Shown: positions 33,901 through 45,260 of the stretch, piece after piece | How the letters are laid out: every line of letters begins with the position of its first letter | Position numbering within the stretch: the stretch's first letter is position 1 | Origin: Plantactinospora sp. KBS50 | Lineage (GTDB): Bacteria > Actinomycetota > Actinomycetes > Mycobacteriales > Micromonosporaceae | DNA: 64,000 bases | Reading direction: 5' to 3' | Assembly (NCBI RefSeq): GCF_002285795.1 | Contig: NZ_CP022961.1 | Location: 4,158,001-4,222,000 of the forward strand | The notes under the pieces: model-generated | What the model saw: only the letters and a program-made list of their open reading frames with translations | What the model was told of the DNA's origin: nothing | The model's database searches: none | Made by a program: the position numbers and the translations under genes

Positions 33901-36770
33901 GCGCAGTTGCCGACCTACCCGTTCCAGCGCCGCCCCTACTGGCTGCGCGGCGCCGCGACGGCCGACGTCACCGCGGCCGGGCTGGGACCGGCCGGCCATC
34001 CGCTGCTCGCCGCCGCCACCGAACTGCCCGACGGCGGCTGGCTGTTCACCGGCCGGCTCGGGCCGGACACCGCCGACTGGATTCCCGACCACGCCGTGCT
34101 GGACCACGTGCTGCTGCCCGGCGCCGCGTTCGCCGAACTCGCCCTGCACGTGGCCGCGCGGACGGACTGCGACCGGCTGGAGGAGCTGACCCTGCAGGCG
34201 CCGCTCGTCCTGGACGACCCGGCCGGCGTACGGCTGCACGTGGCCGCTGGGCCTGCCGACCAGGACGGACGGCGGTCGCTGACCATCGACTCCAGGCCGG
34301 CCGGCGCGGCCGGCGACGGCGGCTGGACCCGGCACGCCGACGGCGTGCTGTGCGCCACCGCGGCGCCGGAACCGGCGACGGCGATGCCACCGGGTGCGGC
34401 CTGGCCGCCCGCGGGGGCCGACGAGGTCGCCGTCGAGCAGTTGTACGAGCGGTTCCTGACCGCCGGGCTGGCCTACGGGCCGGCGTTCCAGGGCGTCCGG
34501 GCGGCCTGGCGGCAGGGCGACACGGTGTACGCCGAGGTGGCGCTGCCCGAGGGGACCGCGCTGGACGGCTTCGGCCTGCACCCGGCGCTGCTGGACGCCG
34601 CGCTGCACGCGATCGCGCTGATCCCGGGCACCCCGAGCAGGCCCAGGTGCCGTTCGTCTTCTCCGGTGTGGACCTGCCCGTGCCCGGGGCGGACACGCTG
34701 CGGGTACGGGTCGCCCCGGCCGCGTCCGGCACCGTACGGATGGACCTGGCCGACTCGGCCGGGACCCCGGTGACCACGATCGAGTCGCTGGCCATCCGCC
34801 CGATCGCCATCGAGCAACTGCGCCGCGCCGGTGGCCGGGACGGCGCCCTCTACCGGCTGGACTGGACGGCGCCGGCCGGCACCCCGGCGGACACCGGATT
34901 CGTGCTGGTCGGGCCGGATCCGCTCGGCCTCGGCCTCGGCGCCGCGTCGGCGTACCCGGACCTGGCCGCCCTGCGGGCGGCCGTGGCGGCCGGCGGGACC
35001 GCGCCCGGCCTGCTGGTGCACGTCGCCGCGACCGGCCCGGACGCCGACCAGGTCGGCGACCCGGTCGGCGCGGCGCACGCGGTCACCGGACGCGTCCTCG
35101 GGCTCTGCCGGGAACTGCTGGCCGCGCCGGAGCTGGCCGACACCCGGCTGGCGGTGCTCACCCGGGGCGCCACGGCCGCCGGCGGACGGCCGCGCGACCT
35201 GCCCGCCGCCGCGGCCGGGCTGCCGCGGGACCTGCCCGGCGCCGCCGTCGCGGGGCTGCTGGCCAGCGCCGCGACCGAGAACCCGGGCCGGTTCCTTCTG
35301 GTCGACCTGGACGACGACGACGCGTCGCGGGCCGCCGTCGCGGGCGCGCTCGGCGTCGCGGTCGCCGCCGACGAGCCGCGGATCGCCGTACGCGACGGGG
35401 CCGTCCTGGTGCCCCGGCTGGTCGCCGCCGACCCGGCCCCGGAACGGACCCCGCCGCGGCTGAACCCGGACGGCACGGTGCTGATCACCGGCGGCACCGG
35501 CACGCTCGCCGCGGACGTCGCCGCGCACCTGGTCACCGCGTACGGCGCCCGGCGGCTGCTACTGGCCAGCCGGCGCGGCGCGGCGGCCGACGGCGCCGGG
35601 GAACTGGTCGCGTCGCTGACCGCGCTCGGCGCCGAGCCGAGCATCGTGGCCTGCGACGTGGCCGACCGGGCCGCCCTGGCCGATCTGATCGGGGCGATCC
35701 CGGCCGCGCATCCGCTCACCGCGGTGGTGCACACCGCCGGCGTCCTCGACGACGGCATCCTGACCGCGCTCACGCCCGACCGGCTGGACACGGTGCTGCG
35801 CCCGAAGGCCGACGCGGCCTGGCACCTGCACGAGCTGACCCGCGACCGCGACCTCGACGCGTTCGTGCTGTTCTCCTCGTTCGCCGGCACGGTGGGCAGC
35901 CCGGGGCAGGCCAACTACGCGGCCGCGAACGCGTTCCTGGACGCGCTCGCCGAGCTGCGGTGCGCGGCCGGGCTGCCCGCCACCAGCCTGGCCTGGGGTC
36001 TGTGGGAGCAGCAGAGCGGAATGACCGCGACGCTGGAGCACGCCGAACGGGCCCGGATGGCCCGCAACGGCCTGCTGCCGCTGCCCGGCCCGACGGCGCT
36101 GCGGCTGCTCGACGCCGCGCTCGCCGACGGGGCTGCGGCCCTCGTACCGGTGCGGTTGGAGACCGCCGCGCTGCGCGCCCAGGCCGGCGCCGGCGTGCTG
36201 CCGGCGATCCTGCGCGGCCTGGTCCGGGTGCCGCCGCGGCGGACCTCCGCCGGGGCCGCCGCGCTGACCCGGCGGCTGGCCGACCTCGGCGACGCGGAGC
36301 GGGAGACGGTGCTGCTGGATCTGATCCGCGGCCAGATCGCCACGGTGCTCGGGCACGCCTCGCCGGACGCCGTCGACGTCGACCGGCCGTTCCAGGACCT
36401 CGGCTTCGACTCGCTGACCGCGGTCGAGCTGCGCAACACACTCAACACGATCACCGGGCTGCGGCTGCCCCCGACGGTGATCTTCGACTATCCGAACACC
36501 GGAGCGCTCGCCCGGCACGTCCGCGACCGGCTCGCCCCGGCGCAGGTCCGGGAGCCGGCCGCGGACGAGTTGGAGCGGCTGGAGACGGCCCTCGGCGCGA
36601 TCGCCGCCGACGACCCCGGCCGCGGCCGGATCACGCTGCGCCTGCAGACGCTGCTGGCCCGCTGGAGCGAGCACTCGGCGGGTCCGGCCACGGCCGTCGC
36701 CGACCGGCTGGAGAGCGCCGACGCCGATGAGATCTTCGACTTCATCGACCGGGAACTCGGCCGGGCCTGA
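24976..36770 (+). CDS. Modular type I PKS C (two modules)
   Basis: A two-module PKS of about 3,930 residues. The start is ATG 24976 with GGAG at 24964-24967 (spacing 8); the GTG at 24973 is too close to that site. It lies 56 nt after PKS B. A longer N-terminal leader precedes a docking helix ([15 protein letters not shown]). Module C1 is KS-AT-DH-ER-KR-ACP and C2 is KS-AT-DH-KR-ACP, ending in a docking tail [15 protein letters not shown]. Seven one-base losses break the frame, near 27340, 27594, 27810, 29226, 30187, 30497 and 34632, all in C runs. In five of the seven a sister copy elsewhere in the window shows the extra base. The dense cluster between 27.3 and 30.5 kb coincides with the repeated C/A-rich cassettes. 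The stop is TGA 36768-36770. Confidence 0.9.
25120..31240 (+). other. PKS module C1: KS-AT(malonyl)-DH-ER-KR-ACP
   Basis: KS about 25120-26400. AT about 26770-27740 with GHSIG and HAFH (malonyl), containing frameshifts near 27340 and 27594. DH about 27800-28640 with [13 protein letters not shown] and [10 protein letters not shown], its start shifted near 27810. ER about 29230-30170 with LDMYPG and [15 protein letters not shown] about 30200-30730 is cassette copy 3 (LHD, B-type). ACP about 31000-31240 (LGFDSLTGV). It has the same domain set as B2 and shares AT, part of ER and KR with it, so it looks like a partial duplicate. Full reduction is expected. Confidence 0.86.
31310..36520 (+). other. 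PKS module C2: KS-AT(methylmalonyl)-DH-KR-ACP
   Basis: KS about 31310-32585. AT about 32895-33940 with GHSQG and YASH (methylmalonyl). DH about 33990-34800 has Asp for Gly in the first motif ([10 protein letters not shown]) but keeps YGP and [12 protein letters not shown] about 34850-36010 has GGTGTLA, LDD (B-type) and [11 protein letters not shown] about 36280-36520 (LGFDSLTAV). One C is missing near 34632 between the DH halves. None of the copied C/A-rich cassettes is present. An alpha-methyl alkene is expected if the DH works. Confidence 0.86.
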
Positions 36771-36817
36771 ACCCAGCGCCGGCCGCAACCCAGCGCCGGC
36801 CTGAACCCAGCGCCGGT
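36767..36817 (+). repeat. Three tandem 17-bp repeats over the PKS C stop codon
   Basis: Three units of about 17 bp with the core AACCCAGCGCCGG lie at 36767-36783, 36784-36800 and 36801-36817. The first contains the TGA stop of PKS C and the third forms the left shoulder of the palindrome that follows. Confidence 0.85.
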
Positions 36818-36859
36818 CGGGGCGCCGCGAACCGGTTCGCGGCGCCCCGACCGGCGCTG
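36808..36859. terminator. 52-bp perfect palindrome between PKS C and PKS D
   Basis: Two 26-base arms pair without a mismatch around the centre AACC/GGTT at 36833/36834. In RNA this would form a very stable GC-rich hairpin 38 nt after the PKS C stop. It is followed only by a short TTT. Actinobacterial terminators often lack a long U tract, so termination or attenuation before PKS D is likely. A cruciform or protein-binding role is also possible. Confidence 0.7.
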
Positions 36860-36941
36860 CTTTAGCACCCGGCAAGCCGCCCGTTAGCCCAGGTCGGCAA
36901 CCTGGAGCAGGCCGCTTTGACCTCCGGACGCGGGAGCTGCG

Positions 36942-39900
36942 ATGACCACCTCGACCGACCAGATCGTTGCGGCCCTGCGGGCGTCCCTGAAGGAGAACGA
37001 GCAGCTGCGCCGGCAGCAGAGCCGGCTCACCGACCGGTCCCGCGAGCCGATCGCGATCGTCGGGATGGGCTGCCGCTACCCGGGCGGGGTACGCAGCCCC
37101 GAGCAGCTGTGGCGGCTGCTCAGCGAGGAGACCGACGCGATCTCGGCGTTCCCGCACGACCGGGGCTGGGACGTGGACACCCTCTACGACCCGGACCCGG
37201 AACACGCCGGCACCAGCTACGCCCGCGAGGGCGGGTTCCTGCACGACGCCGCCGACTTCGACGCGGACTTCTTCAGCATCAGCCCCCGCGAGGCGCTGAC
37301 CATCGACCCGCAGCAGCGGCTGCTGCTGGAGACCGCGTGGGAGGCGCTCGAAGGCGGCGGCATCGATCCGGTCACGCTGCGCACGAGCCGCACCGGCGTC
37401 TTCACCGGCGTGATGTACAACGACTACGGCGCCCGGATCCAGCCGATGCCGCCGGAGTTCGAGGGCTTCATCGGCACCGGCAGCGCCGGCAGCATCGCCT
37501 CCGGCCGGATCGCCTACACCTTCGGCTTCGAGGGCCCGGCGGTCACCGTGGACACGGCCTGCTCGTCCTCGCTGGTCGCCGTGCACCTGGCCGTGCAGTC
37601 GCTGCGCCAGGGCGAGTGCACGCTCGCGCTGGCCGGCGGCGTGACGGTGATGGCCACCCCGCGGCTGTTCGTGGAGTTCAGCCGGCAGCGCGGGCTGGCG
37701 CCGGACGGCCGGTGCAAGCCGTTCGCGGCCGCCGCCGACGGCACCGGCTGGGGCGAGGGCGCCGGTCTGCTGCTGCTGGAGCGGCTCTCGGACGCCGAGC
37801 GCAACGGCCACCCGGTGCTCGCGGTCATCTCCGGCAGCGCGGTCAACCAGGACGGCACCAGCAGCCAGCTCACCGCCCCCAACGGGCCGTCGCAGCGGCG
37901 GGTGATCCGCGACGCGCTGACCGCCGCCCGGCTCGAACCGGCCGATGTGGACGCGGTGGAGGCGCACGGCACCGGCACCACCCTCGGCGACCCGATCGAG
38001 GCGCAGGCGCTGCTGGCGACGTACGGCCGGGACCGGCCGGCCGACCGGCCGCTGTACCTCGGGTCGATCAAGTCGAACATCGGGCACGCCCAGGCCGCGG
38101 CGGGCGTCGCCGGGATCATCAAGATGGTGCTGGCGCTGCGGCACGGCACGCTGCCGCGCACCCTGCACGTGGACGCGCCGAGCCCGCACGTGGACTGGAC
38201 CGCCGGGGACGTGGCGCTGCTGACCGAGGCCCGGTCCTGGCCGCGCGGGCAGCGGGTCCGCCGGGCCGGCGTGTCGTCGTTCGGCATCAGCGGCACCAAC
38301 GCGCACATCATCGTCGAGGAGGCGCCGGCCACCGGCGAAGGCGCCGCCGCCGGAACCGCCACACCCGCCGCGGCCCCCGGGACCACCGGAACCGCCGGGA
38401 CCACCGAAACCACCGAAACCACCGCGCACGACCCGGCGCCGGCGGGCGCCGCGCCGTGGCTGCTCTCGGCGCGGACCGCGCCGGCCCTGCGGGACCAGGC
38501 CGCGCGGCTGCGCGACCTGGTCGCGCAGCGGCCCGACCTGGACCCCGCCGGGATCGCCGCGGCCCTGGCCACCACCCGGGCCGCCCTGGAGCACCGGGCG
38601 GTCGTCCTCGCCGAGGACCGCGGGGCCGCGCTGGACGCGCTGGCCGCGGGCAACCCGCCGGCGGACGTCGTGACCGGCGTGGCCGCCCAGGACCCGGGCC
38701 GGGTGGTCTTCGTCTTTCCCGGCCAGGGCTCGCAGTGGGTGGGCATGGCCGGCGGGCTGATCGAGGCCAGCGCCGAGTTCCGGGACCGGCTCGCCGAATG
38801 CGCCGAGGCCCTGCGCCCGCACACCGACTGGGATCTGCTGCCGGTGCTGCGCGGCGAACCCGGCGCCGCGTCGCTGGACCGGGTTGACGTGGTGCAGCCC
38901 GCGCTGTTCGCGGTGATGGTCGCCCTCGCCCGGCTCTGGCAGTCGCACGGGGTGCAGCCGGACGCGGTCGCCGGGCACTCCCAGGGGAGATCGCCGCCGC
39001 CCACATCGCCGGAGTGCTGAGCCTGCCGGACGCCGCCCGGGTGGTCGCGCTGCGCAGCCGCGCCCTCGGGGTGCTGGCCGGCACCGGCGCGATGGCCTCG
39101 GTGCCGTTGCCCGCCGATCGGGTGCAGACCCGGCTGGCGGCCGCCGGCGCGGTCACGATCGCCGCGGTCAACGGCCCGACCGCCACCGTGGTGGCCGGTA
39201 CGCCGGAGGCCGTCGCCGCACTCGTCGCCGGCTGCCAGGCCGACGGGGTGGACGCCCGGACCGTCCCGGTGGACTACGCGTCGCACTGCGACCACGTCGA
39301 GGCCGTCCAGGACACGCTGCTGGCCAGCCTGGCCGGCATCACCCCGCGACCCGCCGAGATCGCCTTCTACTCCACCGTGGACGGTGAGGACCCGGAGCCC
39401 ACCGTCCTGGACGCCGGATACTGGTACCGCAACCTGCGCCGGACGGTCCGGCTGGCGGACGTCACCCGGCTGCTGCACGAGCGCGGGCACCGGGTCTTCG
39501 TCGAGATCAGCCCGCACCCGATCCTGACCGTGCCGATCCAGGAGACGCTCGACGAGCGGGCGGACGCGGCGCCCGGATTCACGGTCGGCACGCTGCGCCG
39601 CGACGAGGGCGGTCCCGCCCGCTTCCACGCCTCGCTGGCCCGGGCGCACGTCGGCGGCGTACCGGTCGACTGGCGGATCCCGTCCGGGCCGCGGGTCGAC
39701 CTGCCCACCTACGCCTTCCAGCGCGAACGGTTCTGGCTGCCCACCCCGTCCGGGGCCGGCGACGTCACCTCGGCCGGCCTCGCCGCCACCACGCACCCGC
39801 TGCTGGGCGCCGCCGTCCCGCTGGCCGACGGGGACGCCACGGTGCTCACCGGGCGGCTCTCCCTGCACGCCCAGCCGTGGCTGGCCCAGCATGCGGTCTT

Positions 39901-42900
39901 CGGCCGGATCCTGCTGCCCGCCGCCGCCCTGGTCGAACTCGCCGTGCACGCCGGCGACGGCGCCGGCTGCGACCGGGTGGAGGAGCTGACGCTGCGGGCG
40001 CCGCTGCTGCTGCCGGCGAGCGGCGGACTGGCCCTGCAGGTCACGGTCGCGGCGGCGGACGCCACCGGCCGGCACCCGGTCACCGTGCACAGCCGGCCGG
40101 ACTCCGGCGAGGACGGCGCCGACCGGCCCTGGACGCTGCACGCCGCCGGGCTGCTGGCCCCGGCCGACCCCGACGGCGAGCCGGAGCCCGACCCCGGGCC
40201 GCTGGCCGGCGCCTGGCCCCCGCCGGGCGCCACCGCGATCCCGCTGGACGGCCACTACGAGGGCTGGACCGGCGGGGGTACGGCTACGGCCCGCTCTTCC
40301 GCGGCCTGCGCGCCGCCTGGCGACTCGGTGACGAGGTGTACGCCGAGGCGCAGCTCCCGGACGGCGCCGACCCGGACGGCTTCGGCCTGCACCCCGCGCT
40401 GCTGGACGCCGCGCTGCACGCCGCCGGGCTCACCGGCGCGGCGCCGACCGGCGACGACGAGGTGCTGCTGCCGTTCTCCTGGTCCGACACCGCGCTGCTG
40501 GCCTCCGGCGCGACCGCGCTGCGGGTGCGGGTACGCCCGGCCGGCGCGGGCAGCGTGACGCTGGACCTGGCCGACCCGGCCGGCGGCCCGGTGGCCCGGG
40601 TCGGCGCGCTCGCGGTCCGGCCGGTCTCCGCCGCCGCGCTCGCCACCACCCGGGAGGCGCACCACGACTGGCTGTTCCACCTGGACTGGCCCACCGCGCC
40701 GGCCGCCGCGACCGAACCCCAGGCGCCGCCGCGCGCGGCGCTGCACGGCGACGACCCGTACGGGCTGGCCGCCCACCTGCCGCCGGAAACGGCCGGGGAA
40801 CCCGAGGTGGCGGTCGCGACCCTCCCGATCCCCGACGGGGACCTGCCGGACCGGGTCCGGACCGCCGTGCGGACCGCCCTCGACCTGCTCCGCGAGCACC
40901 TGGCCGCGGACCGGCCGCGGCTGGTCCTGGTCACCGCCGGGGCGGTGCGTGCGGTGCCGGGCGACGACATCCGGGTGGATCCGGCCGCCGCCGCCGCGTG
41001 GGGACTGCTGCGCTCGGCCCAGTCCGAACATCCCGGCCGGCTGACCCTGCTGGACCTGGACCGGGACCCGGCGTCGGCGGCCGCGCTGGCCGGCGTGCTG
41101 GCGCTGGAGGAGCCGCAGCTCGCCGTCCGGCAGGGCGCCGTGCACGTCGCCCGGCTGGCCCGCGCCGAGGCCACCCCCGCCCTGCCGCTGCCGGACGCCC
41201 CCGCCTGGCGGCTGCACTGGCAGGAGGACTCCACCGGCGGCGGCACCCCGGACAACCTGCTGATCCGCGCCTGGCCGGAGGCGGACCAGCCGCTGGAGCC
41301 CGGCCAGGTGCGCATCGCGGTACGCGCCGGCGGGCTCAACTTCCGCGACGTACTGATCAGTCTCGGCCTGGTCCGTAACGACGGCCGGCCGCTCGGCGGC
41401 GAGGCCGCCGGTGTGGTGCTGGAGACCGGCCCCGGGGTCGCCGAGTTCGCCCCCGGCGACCGGGTGATGGGGCTGGTCTCCGGCATCGGCCCGATCGCGA
41501 TCACCGATCACCGGCTGCTCACCCGGATGCCGCCGAACTGCACGTTCGCCGAGGCCGCCACCATCCCGGTGGTCTACCTGACCGCCTACTACGGGCTGGT
41601 CGACCTGGCGAAGATCCAGCCGGGTGAGACGCTGCTGCTGCACGCGGCGACCGGCGGGGTCGGCATGGCCACCATCCAGCTGGCCCGGCACTGGGGCGTC
41701 GAGGTGTACGGCACGGCCAGCCCCGGCAAGTGGGACACCCTGCGGGCGTTGGGTCTGGACGACGCGCACATCGCCTCGTCCCGGACGCTGGAGTTCGCCG
41801 ACGCGTTCCTCGCGGGCACCGGCGGTCAGGGCGTGGACGTGGTGCTCAACTCGCTGGCCAAGGAGTACGTGGAGGAGTCGCTGCGGCTGCTGCCGCGCGG
41901 CGGCCGGTTCCTGGAGATGGGCAAGACCGACATCCGGGACGCGGCGCGCGTCGCCAAGGACCACCCCGGGGTCACCTACCAGGCGTACGACCTGATGGAC
42001 GGCGGCGCCGACCGGGTCAAGGAGATGCTCGACGAGCTGTCCGCGCTGTTCGACGACGGCACGCTGCGGCCGCTGCCGGTGACGGCCTGGGACGTACGCC
42101 GCGCCCCCGAGGCGTTCCGCTACCTGAGCCAGGCCCGGCACACCGGAAAGGTGGTGCTCACCGTGCCGGCCGCGCTCGACCCGGACGGCACGGTGCTGAT
42201 CACCGGCGGCACCGGCGTCCTCGGCGGGCTGGTGGCCCGCCGGCTGGTGGCCGAGCACGGCGCCCGGCACCTGCTGCTCACCAGCCGCAGCGGTCCGGCC
42301 GCGGCCGGCGCGGAGGCGCTGCGCGAGGAGCTGGCCGCCGCCGGCGCCCGGGTGACGATCGCCGCCTGCGACCTCGCCGACCGCGCCGCCCTGGCCACGC
42401 TGCTGGCCGGGATACCCGCCGAGCATCCGCTCACCGCGGTCGTGCACGCGGCCGGGGTGCTCGACGACGCCACCGTGGACGCGCTCACCCCGCAGCAGCT
42501 GGACCGGGTCCTGCGCCCCAAGGTGGACGCCGCCTGGCACCTGCACGAGCTGACCGCCGGGCAGCCGCTGGACGCCTTCGTGCTGTTCTCCTCGGCCGCC
42601 GGCACGCTCGGCGGTCCCGGCCAGGGCAACTACGCGGCGGCGAACGCGGCGTTGGACGCGCTGGCCGTGCTGCGCCGCGGCCGGGGCCGGCCTGCGCTCG
42701 CGCTGGCCTGGGGTCTGTGGGCCGAGGCCAGCGGGATGACCGGGCACCTCGGCCGGGCCGACCTGGCCCGGCTCGGCCGCACCGGCATGCTCGCCCTGAG
42801 CACGGCGGAGGGACTCGACCTGTTCAGCGCCGCGCTGCCGTCCGCGCTGCCGGTGCTGGCCCCCGTCCGGGTGGACGCGCGGGCGCTGCGCACGCAGGTC

Positions 42901-43509
42901 GAGGCGGGGGTCGCGCCGCCGATCCTGCGCGGGCTGGTCCGCGGCACCGCCCGGCGCAGCGCCGCGGGGGTCACCGTGGACGCCTCGGCGCTGGCCCGGC
43001 GGCTGGCCGCGGTCTCCCGGGACGAGGGGCGGGCGATCCTGCTGGACCTGGTCCGCACCCAGGTCGCCACCGTGCTCGGGCACGCCTCCGCGGCCGAGGT
43101 GGACGCCGGGCGTGCGTTCAAGGACTTCGGCTTCGACTCGCTCACCGCCGTGGAGCTGCGCAACCGGCTGAACGCGGCGATCGGCCAGCGGCTGCCGGTC
43201 ACCATCGTCTTCGACTACCCGACGCCGGAGGCGCTGGCCACCTTCCTGCACGGCGCGGTCGCCCCGGCCGACGAGGACGCCGCGGCGACCGCGCTGCTGG
43301 CCGACATCGGCCGGCTGGAGGCGCGGCTCATGGCGCTGGAGCCGGGCGAGGGAGCCGGGCGGCGGGTCGAGGAGCGGCTGCGCGGCCTGCTCTGGAAGTG
43401 GAACGACCGGCACGCCCCGGTCACCGCCGAGCCGGCCGAACCGGAGGACCTCTCGGTGGCCAGCGACGACGAACTGTTCGCCATGCTGGACGGTGAACTC
43501 GGCGGCTGA
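36942..43509 (+). CDS. Modular type I PKS D (one module, KS-AT-DH-ER-KR-ACP)
   Basis: A single-module PKS of about 2,190 residues. ATG 36942 follows GGGAG at 36932-36936. The N-terminal docking helix ([15 protein letters not shown]) is of a different type from those of B and C. KS about 37050-38320 (TACSSS). AT about 38705-39740 with GHSQG and YASH (methylmalonyl). DH about 39780-40630 with [13 protein letters not shown] and [12 protein letters not shown] about 41240-42160 with [13 protein letters not shown]; the usual Tyr of LGMYPG is Val (LGLVRND), which in known ERs goes with a 2R methyl. KR about 42180-42720 with LDD (B-type). ACP about 43000-43250, then a tail ending [15 protein letters not shown]. 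One-base losses near 38986 (inside GHSQGE) and 40270 shift the frame. There is no thioesterase after the ACP, so this is not a classic last module. Confidence 0.92.
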
Positions 43510-43537
43510 CCGACCGCAGCGGAACCGACCGCACCGC

Positions 43538-43567
43538 GACCGGCCGCTGTGGGACCGGCCGCTGTGG
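43538..43567 (+). repeat. Two tandem 15-bp repeats in the gap after PKS D
   Basis: Two exact copies of GACCGGCCGCTGTGG sit at 43538-43552 and 43553-43567, between the stop of PKS D and the convergent dehydrogenase stop at 43612. GACCGG words continue on both sides. No clean terminator hairpin was found in this 102-bp gap. Confidence 0.8.
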
Positions 43568-43611
43568 GACCGGGACCGGCCGCGAGGCCGGCCGCGGTCG
43601 TCCCGGAACCC

Positions 43612-44550
43612 TCAGGCGCTGGCCACGGGGACCCGGGTCAGCTCCTCGGAGACCGCCCAGACCCGCGCCGCCTCCTCGACGCCGCGGAGCCGCCCGTAGA
43701 GCTTCTGCTCCGCGGGCGGGCCGCCGAGGTGCCCGAGGCCACGCGGCCCGTACAGTCGGGCGCCCCCGGCGTCCGGCGAGGTCGCGGCGTACAGGGCCGG
43801 AAGCAGCGCGGACTCGATCGTGCCGACGAGGATCCCGCGGGCGGACAGCGCACGGATCAGCCGCCGGCCGCCGCTGTCCCGATCGCGGCCGACCTCGGGA
43901 CGGGCCGCGAGCAGGTTCGTCGGCGCGACACCCGGATGGCACAGGTTGCTCGTGACGCCCCAGCCGTTGGCCCGGCTGCGCCGGTCGAGTTCGAGGCCGA
44001 ACAGCCCGAGCGCGATCTTCGACTGGCTGTAGGCGCGCATACCGTGGTACGAGCGTTCCCAGTTCAGGTCCGCCCAGTTGATCGCGCCCTGGTTGGCGGC
44101 GATGCTGAGCTGTGAGGTCACGCGTGCGTGGCCGGCGCGCAGCAGCGGCAGCAGCCGGCCGACGAGGGCGAAGTGGCCGAGGTGGTTGGTGCCGAACTGA
44201 AGCTCGAACCCGTCGGCCGTGGTCCGCCGCTCCGGCGGGGTCATCACCCCGGCGTTGTTGACGAGGATGTGGATCGGCCGGCCCTCCTCCCTCAGGTCCC
44301 GCCCGAACGCCGCGACGGAGTCGAGCGACGACAGGTCCAGAGCCCGCAGCGACACGTCCGCGTCCGGGACCTGCTGCCGGATCCGGCCGATGGCCGCCCG
44401 ACCCTTGTCCGGATTCCGGACGGGCAGGAGTACCTCGGCCCCGGCCGCCGCGAGCCTGGCGGCGACGCCCAGACCGATGCCGTCGCTGGCGCCGGTGACG
44501 ACGGCACGCTTGCCGGACAGGTCGGGAACGGCGATGTCGTATCGTGGCAT
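43612..44550 (-). CDS. Short-chain dehydrogenase/reductase (SDR)
   Basis: A 312-residue classical SDR resembling retinol-dehydrogenase or WWOX-like oxidoreductases. The cofactor motif TGASDGIG is at residues 19-26, NNAG at 98-101 and the catalytic YSQSK (Tyr174, Lys178) follows. An Asp/Ser pattern typical of NADP users is not decisive here. ATG 44550 is preferred over a longer frame because GGAG lies 10 nt upstream and the SDR fold starts at once. The gene is convergent with PKS D and separated from it by 102 bp. It could reduce or oxidise a polyketide alcohol or ketone, or be an unrelated housekeeping reductase; the sequence does not settle this. Confidence 0.88.
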   Translation of the reverse strand: MPRYDIAVPDLSGKRAVVTGASDGIGLGVAARLAAAGAEVLLPVRNPDKGRAAIGRIRQQVPDADVSLRALDLSSLDSVAAFGRDLREEGRPIHILVNNAGVMTPPERRTTADGFELQFGTNHLGHFALVGRLLPLLRAGHARVTSQLSIAANQGAINWADLNWERSYHGMRAYSQSKIALGLFGLELDRRSRANGWGVTSNLCHPGVAPTNLLAARPEVGRDRDSGGRRLIRALSARGILVGTIESALLPALYAATSPDAGGARLYGPRGLGHLGGPPAEQKLYGRLRGVEEAARVWAVSEELTRVPVASA

Positions 44551-44722
44551 GGGCTTCGCTCCAGGTTCTTCGGTGGTGCTCCCACCGTCGCCCGGGCGGC
44601 GCACGGCATCCAGGGACTGTCGATCCACTGCTGCGCAGGGCCGGGCTCGGCCCGCTCGGAATCCGCGCCCCTGGCGGCCCGCGTCCGCCGGTGTCGGCGT
44701 ACGGGCCCGAGTGCACAGGTAG

Positions 44723-44738
44723 GTACGCCGGAGCGTAC
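44723..44738. promoter_or_regulatory. Inverted repeat upstream of the SDR, possible operator
   Basis: GTACGC-CGGA-GCGTAC is a perfect 6+6 inverted repeat with a 4-base spacer. It lies about 175 bp upstream of the SDR start in a 326-bp gene-free stretch (44551-44876). Such sites are typical of dimeric repressors, but no regulator gene is adjacent. I see no other clear signal in this stretch. Confidence 0.4.
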
Positions 44739-44876
44739 AGAGATCGACGCACCAGAAGAGCTCAAGGACGTCTGTCGAGCAAGCCTCCGTGTCGCACGGC
44801 AGACACAACGGGGTCCTTGAGTCGCCCAGGATTTCACGGACGCCCGAACTGCGGCAAATCCGGCTGATTGGTCACG

Positions 44877-45260
44877 TCAGATGGTGCGGATCGTGATGAG
44901 GTCCTCGAGACCTGCGAGATCGTCGGCGTTGCGGGTGTAGACGGCGGCGTCGTGAGCAAGGGCGGTTGCGGCGATGAGGAGGTCCATCACCCTGGCCCGC
45001 GGCTGACGGCCGGTCTCGACGACGCGCGCGGCCAGTCGTGCGTAGCTGTCGGCGATGGCGTCGTCGACAGGCAGCGGATCAAATCGGCGTTGGATGGCGC
45101 TCAGCCGCGCCAACCGGAGCGCCCTCGCCTCGGCGGTCTTCGCGCTCAGGACTCCGACCTGAAGTTCGGCGAGGCTGGCGACGTTGATAGCCAGTTCACC
45201 GGGAATCGGGGTGACGTCGTTGGCGATGAGGATGCTGGTATCGAGGATGCCGAGACTCAC
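44877..45260 (-). CDS. PIN-domain ribonuclease toxin (VapC-like)
   Basis: A 127-residue PIN protein. The expected metal-binding acidic residues are visible: Asp7 in LDTS, Glu32 in LAELQVG, Asp93 in RVMDLLIA and Asp113 in YTRNADDL. The GTG start at 45260 overlaps the TGA of the upstream antitoxin remnant (GTGA), the usual coupled arrangement of vapBC operons. VapC toxins cut tRNA or rRNA and are held in check by the partner antitoxin. Here the partner has lost its N-terminus, so the toxin is either silenced by other means or controlled by another antitoxin. The family is clear; the substrate is unknown. Confidence 0.85.
   Translation of the reverse strand: MSLGILDTSILIANDVTPIPGELAINVASLAELQVGVLSAKTAEARALRLARLSAIQRRFDPLPVDDAIADSYARLAARVVETGRQPRARVMDLLIAATALAHDAAVYTRNADDLAGLEDLITIRTI

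Noticed and set aside
36808-36859. Replication origin or transfer origin at the long palindrome
   Set aside because: There are no DnaA boxes, iterons or relaxase gene nearby; its position right after a stop codon favours a transcription role.
43260-43509. A thioesterase at the end of PKS D
   Set aside because: Only about 85 residues follow the ACP, and they form a docking tail; no GxSxG motif is present.
44128-44820. A 230-codon + strand frame opposite the SDR
   Set aside because: It is the complement of the SDR, which has full Rossmann and YxxxK motifs; the + frame has no recognisable feature.
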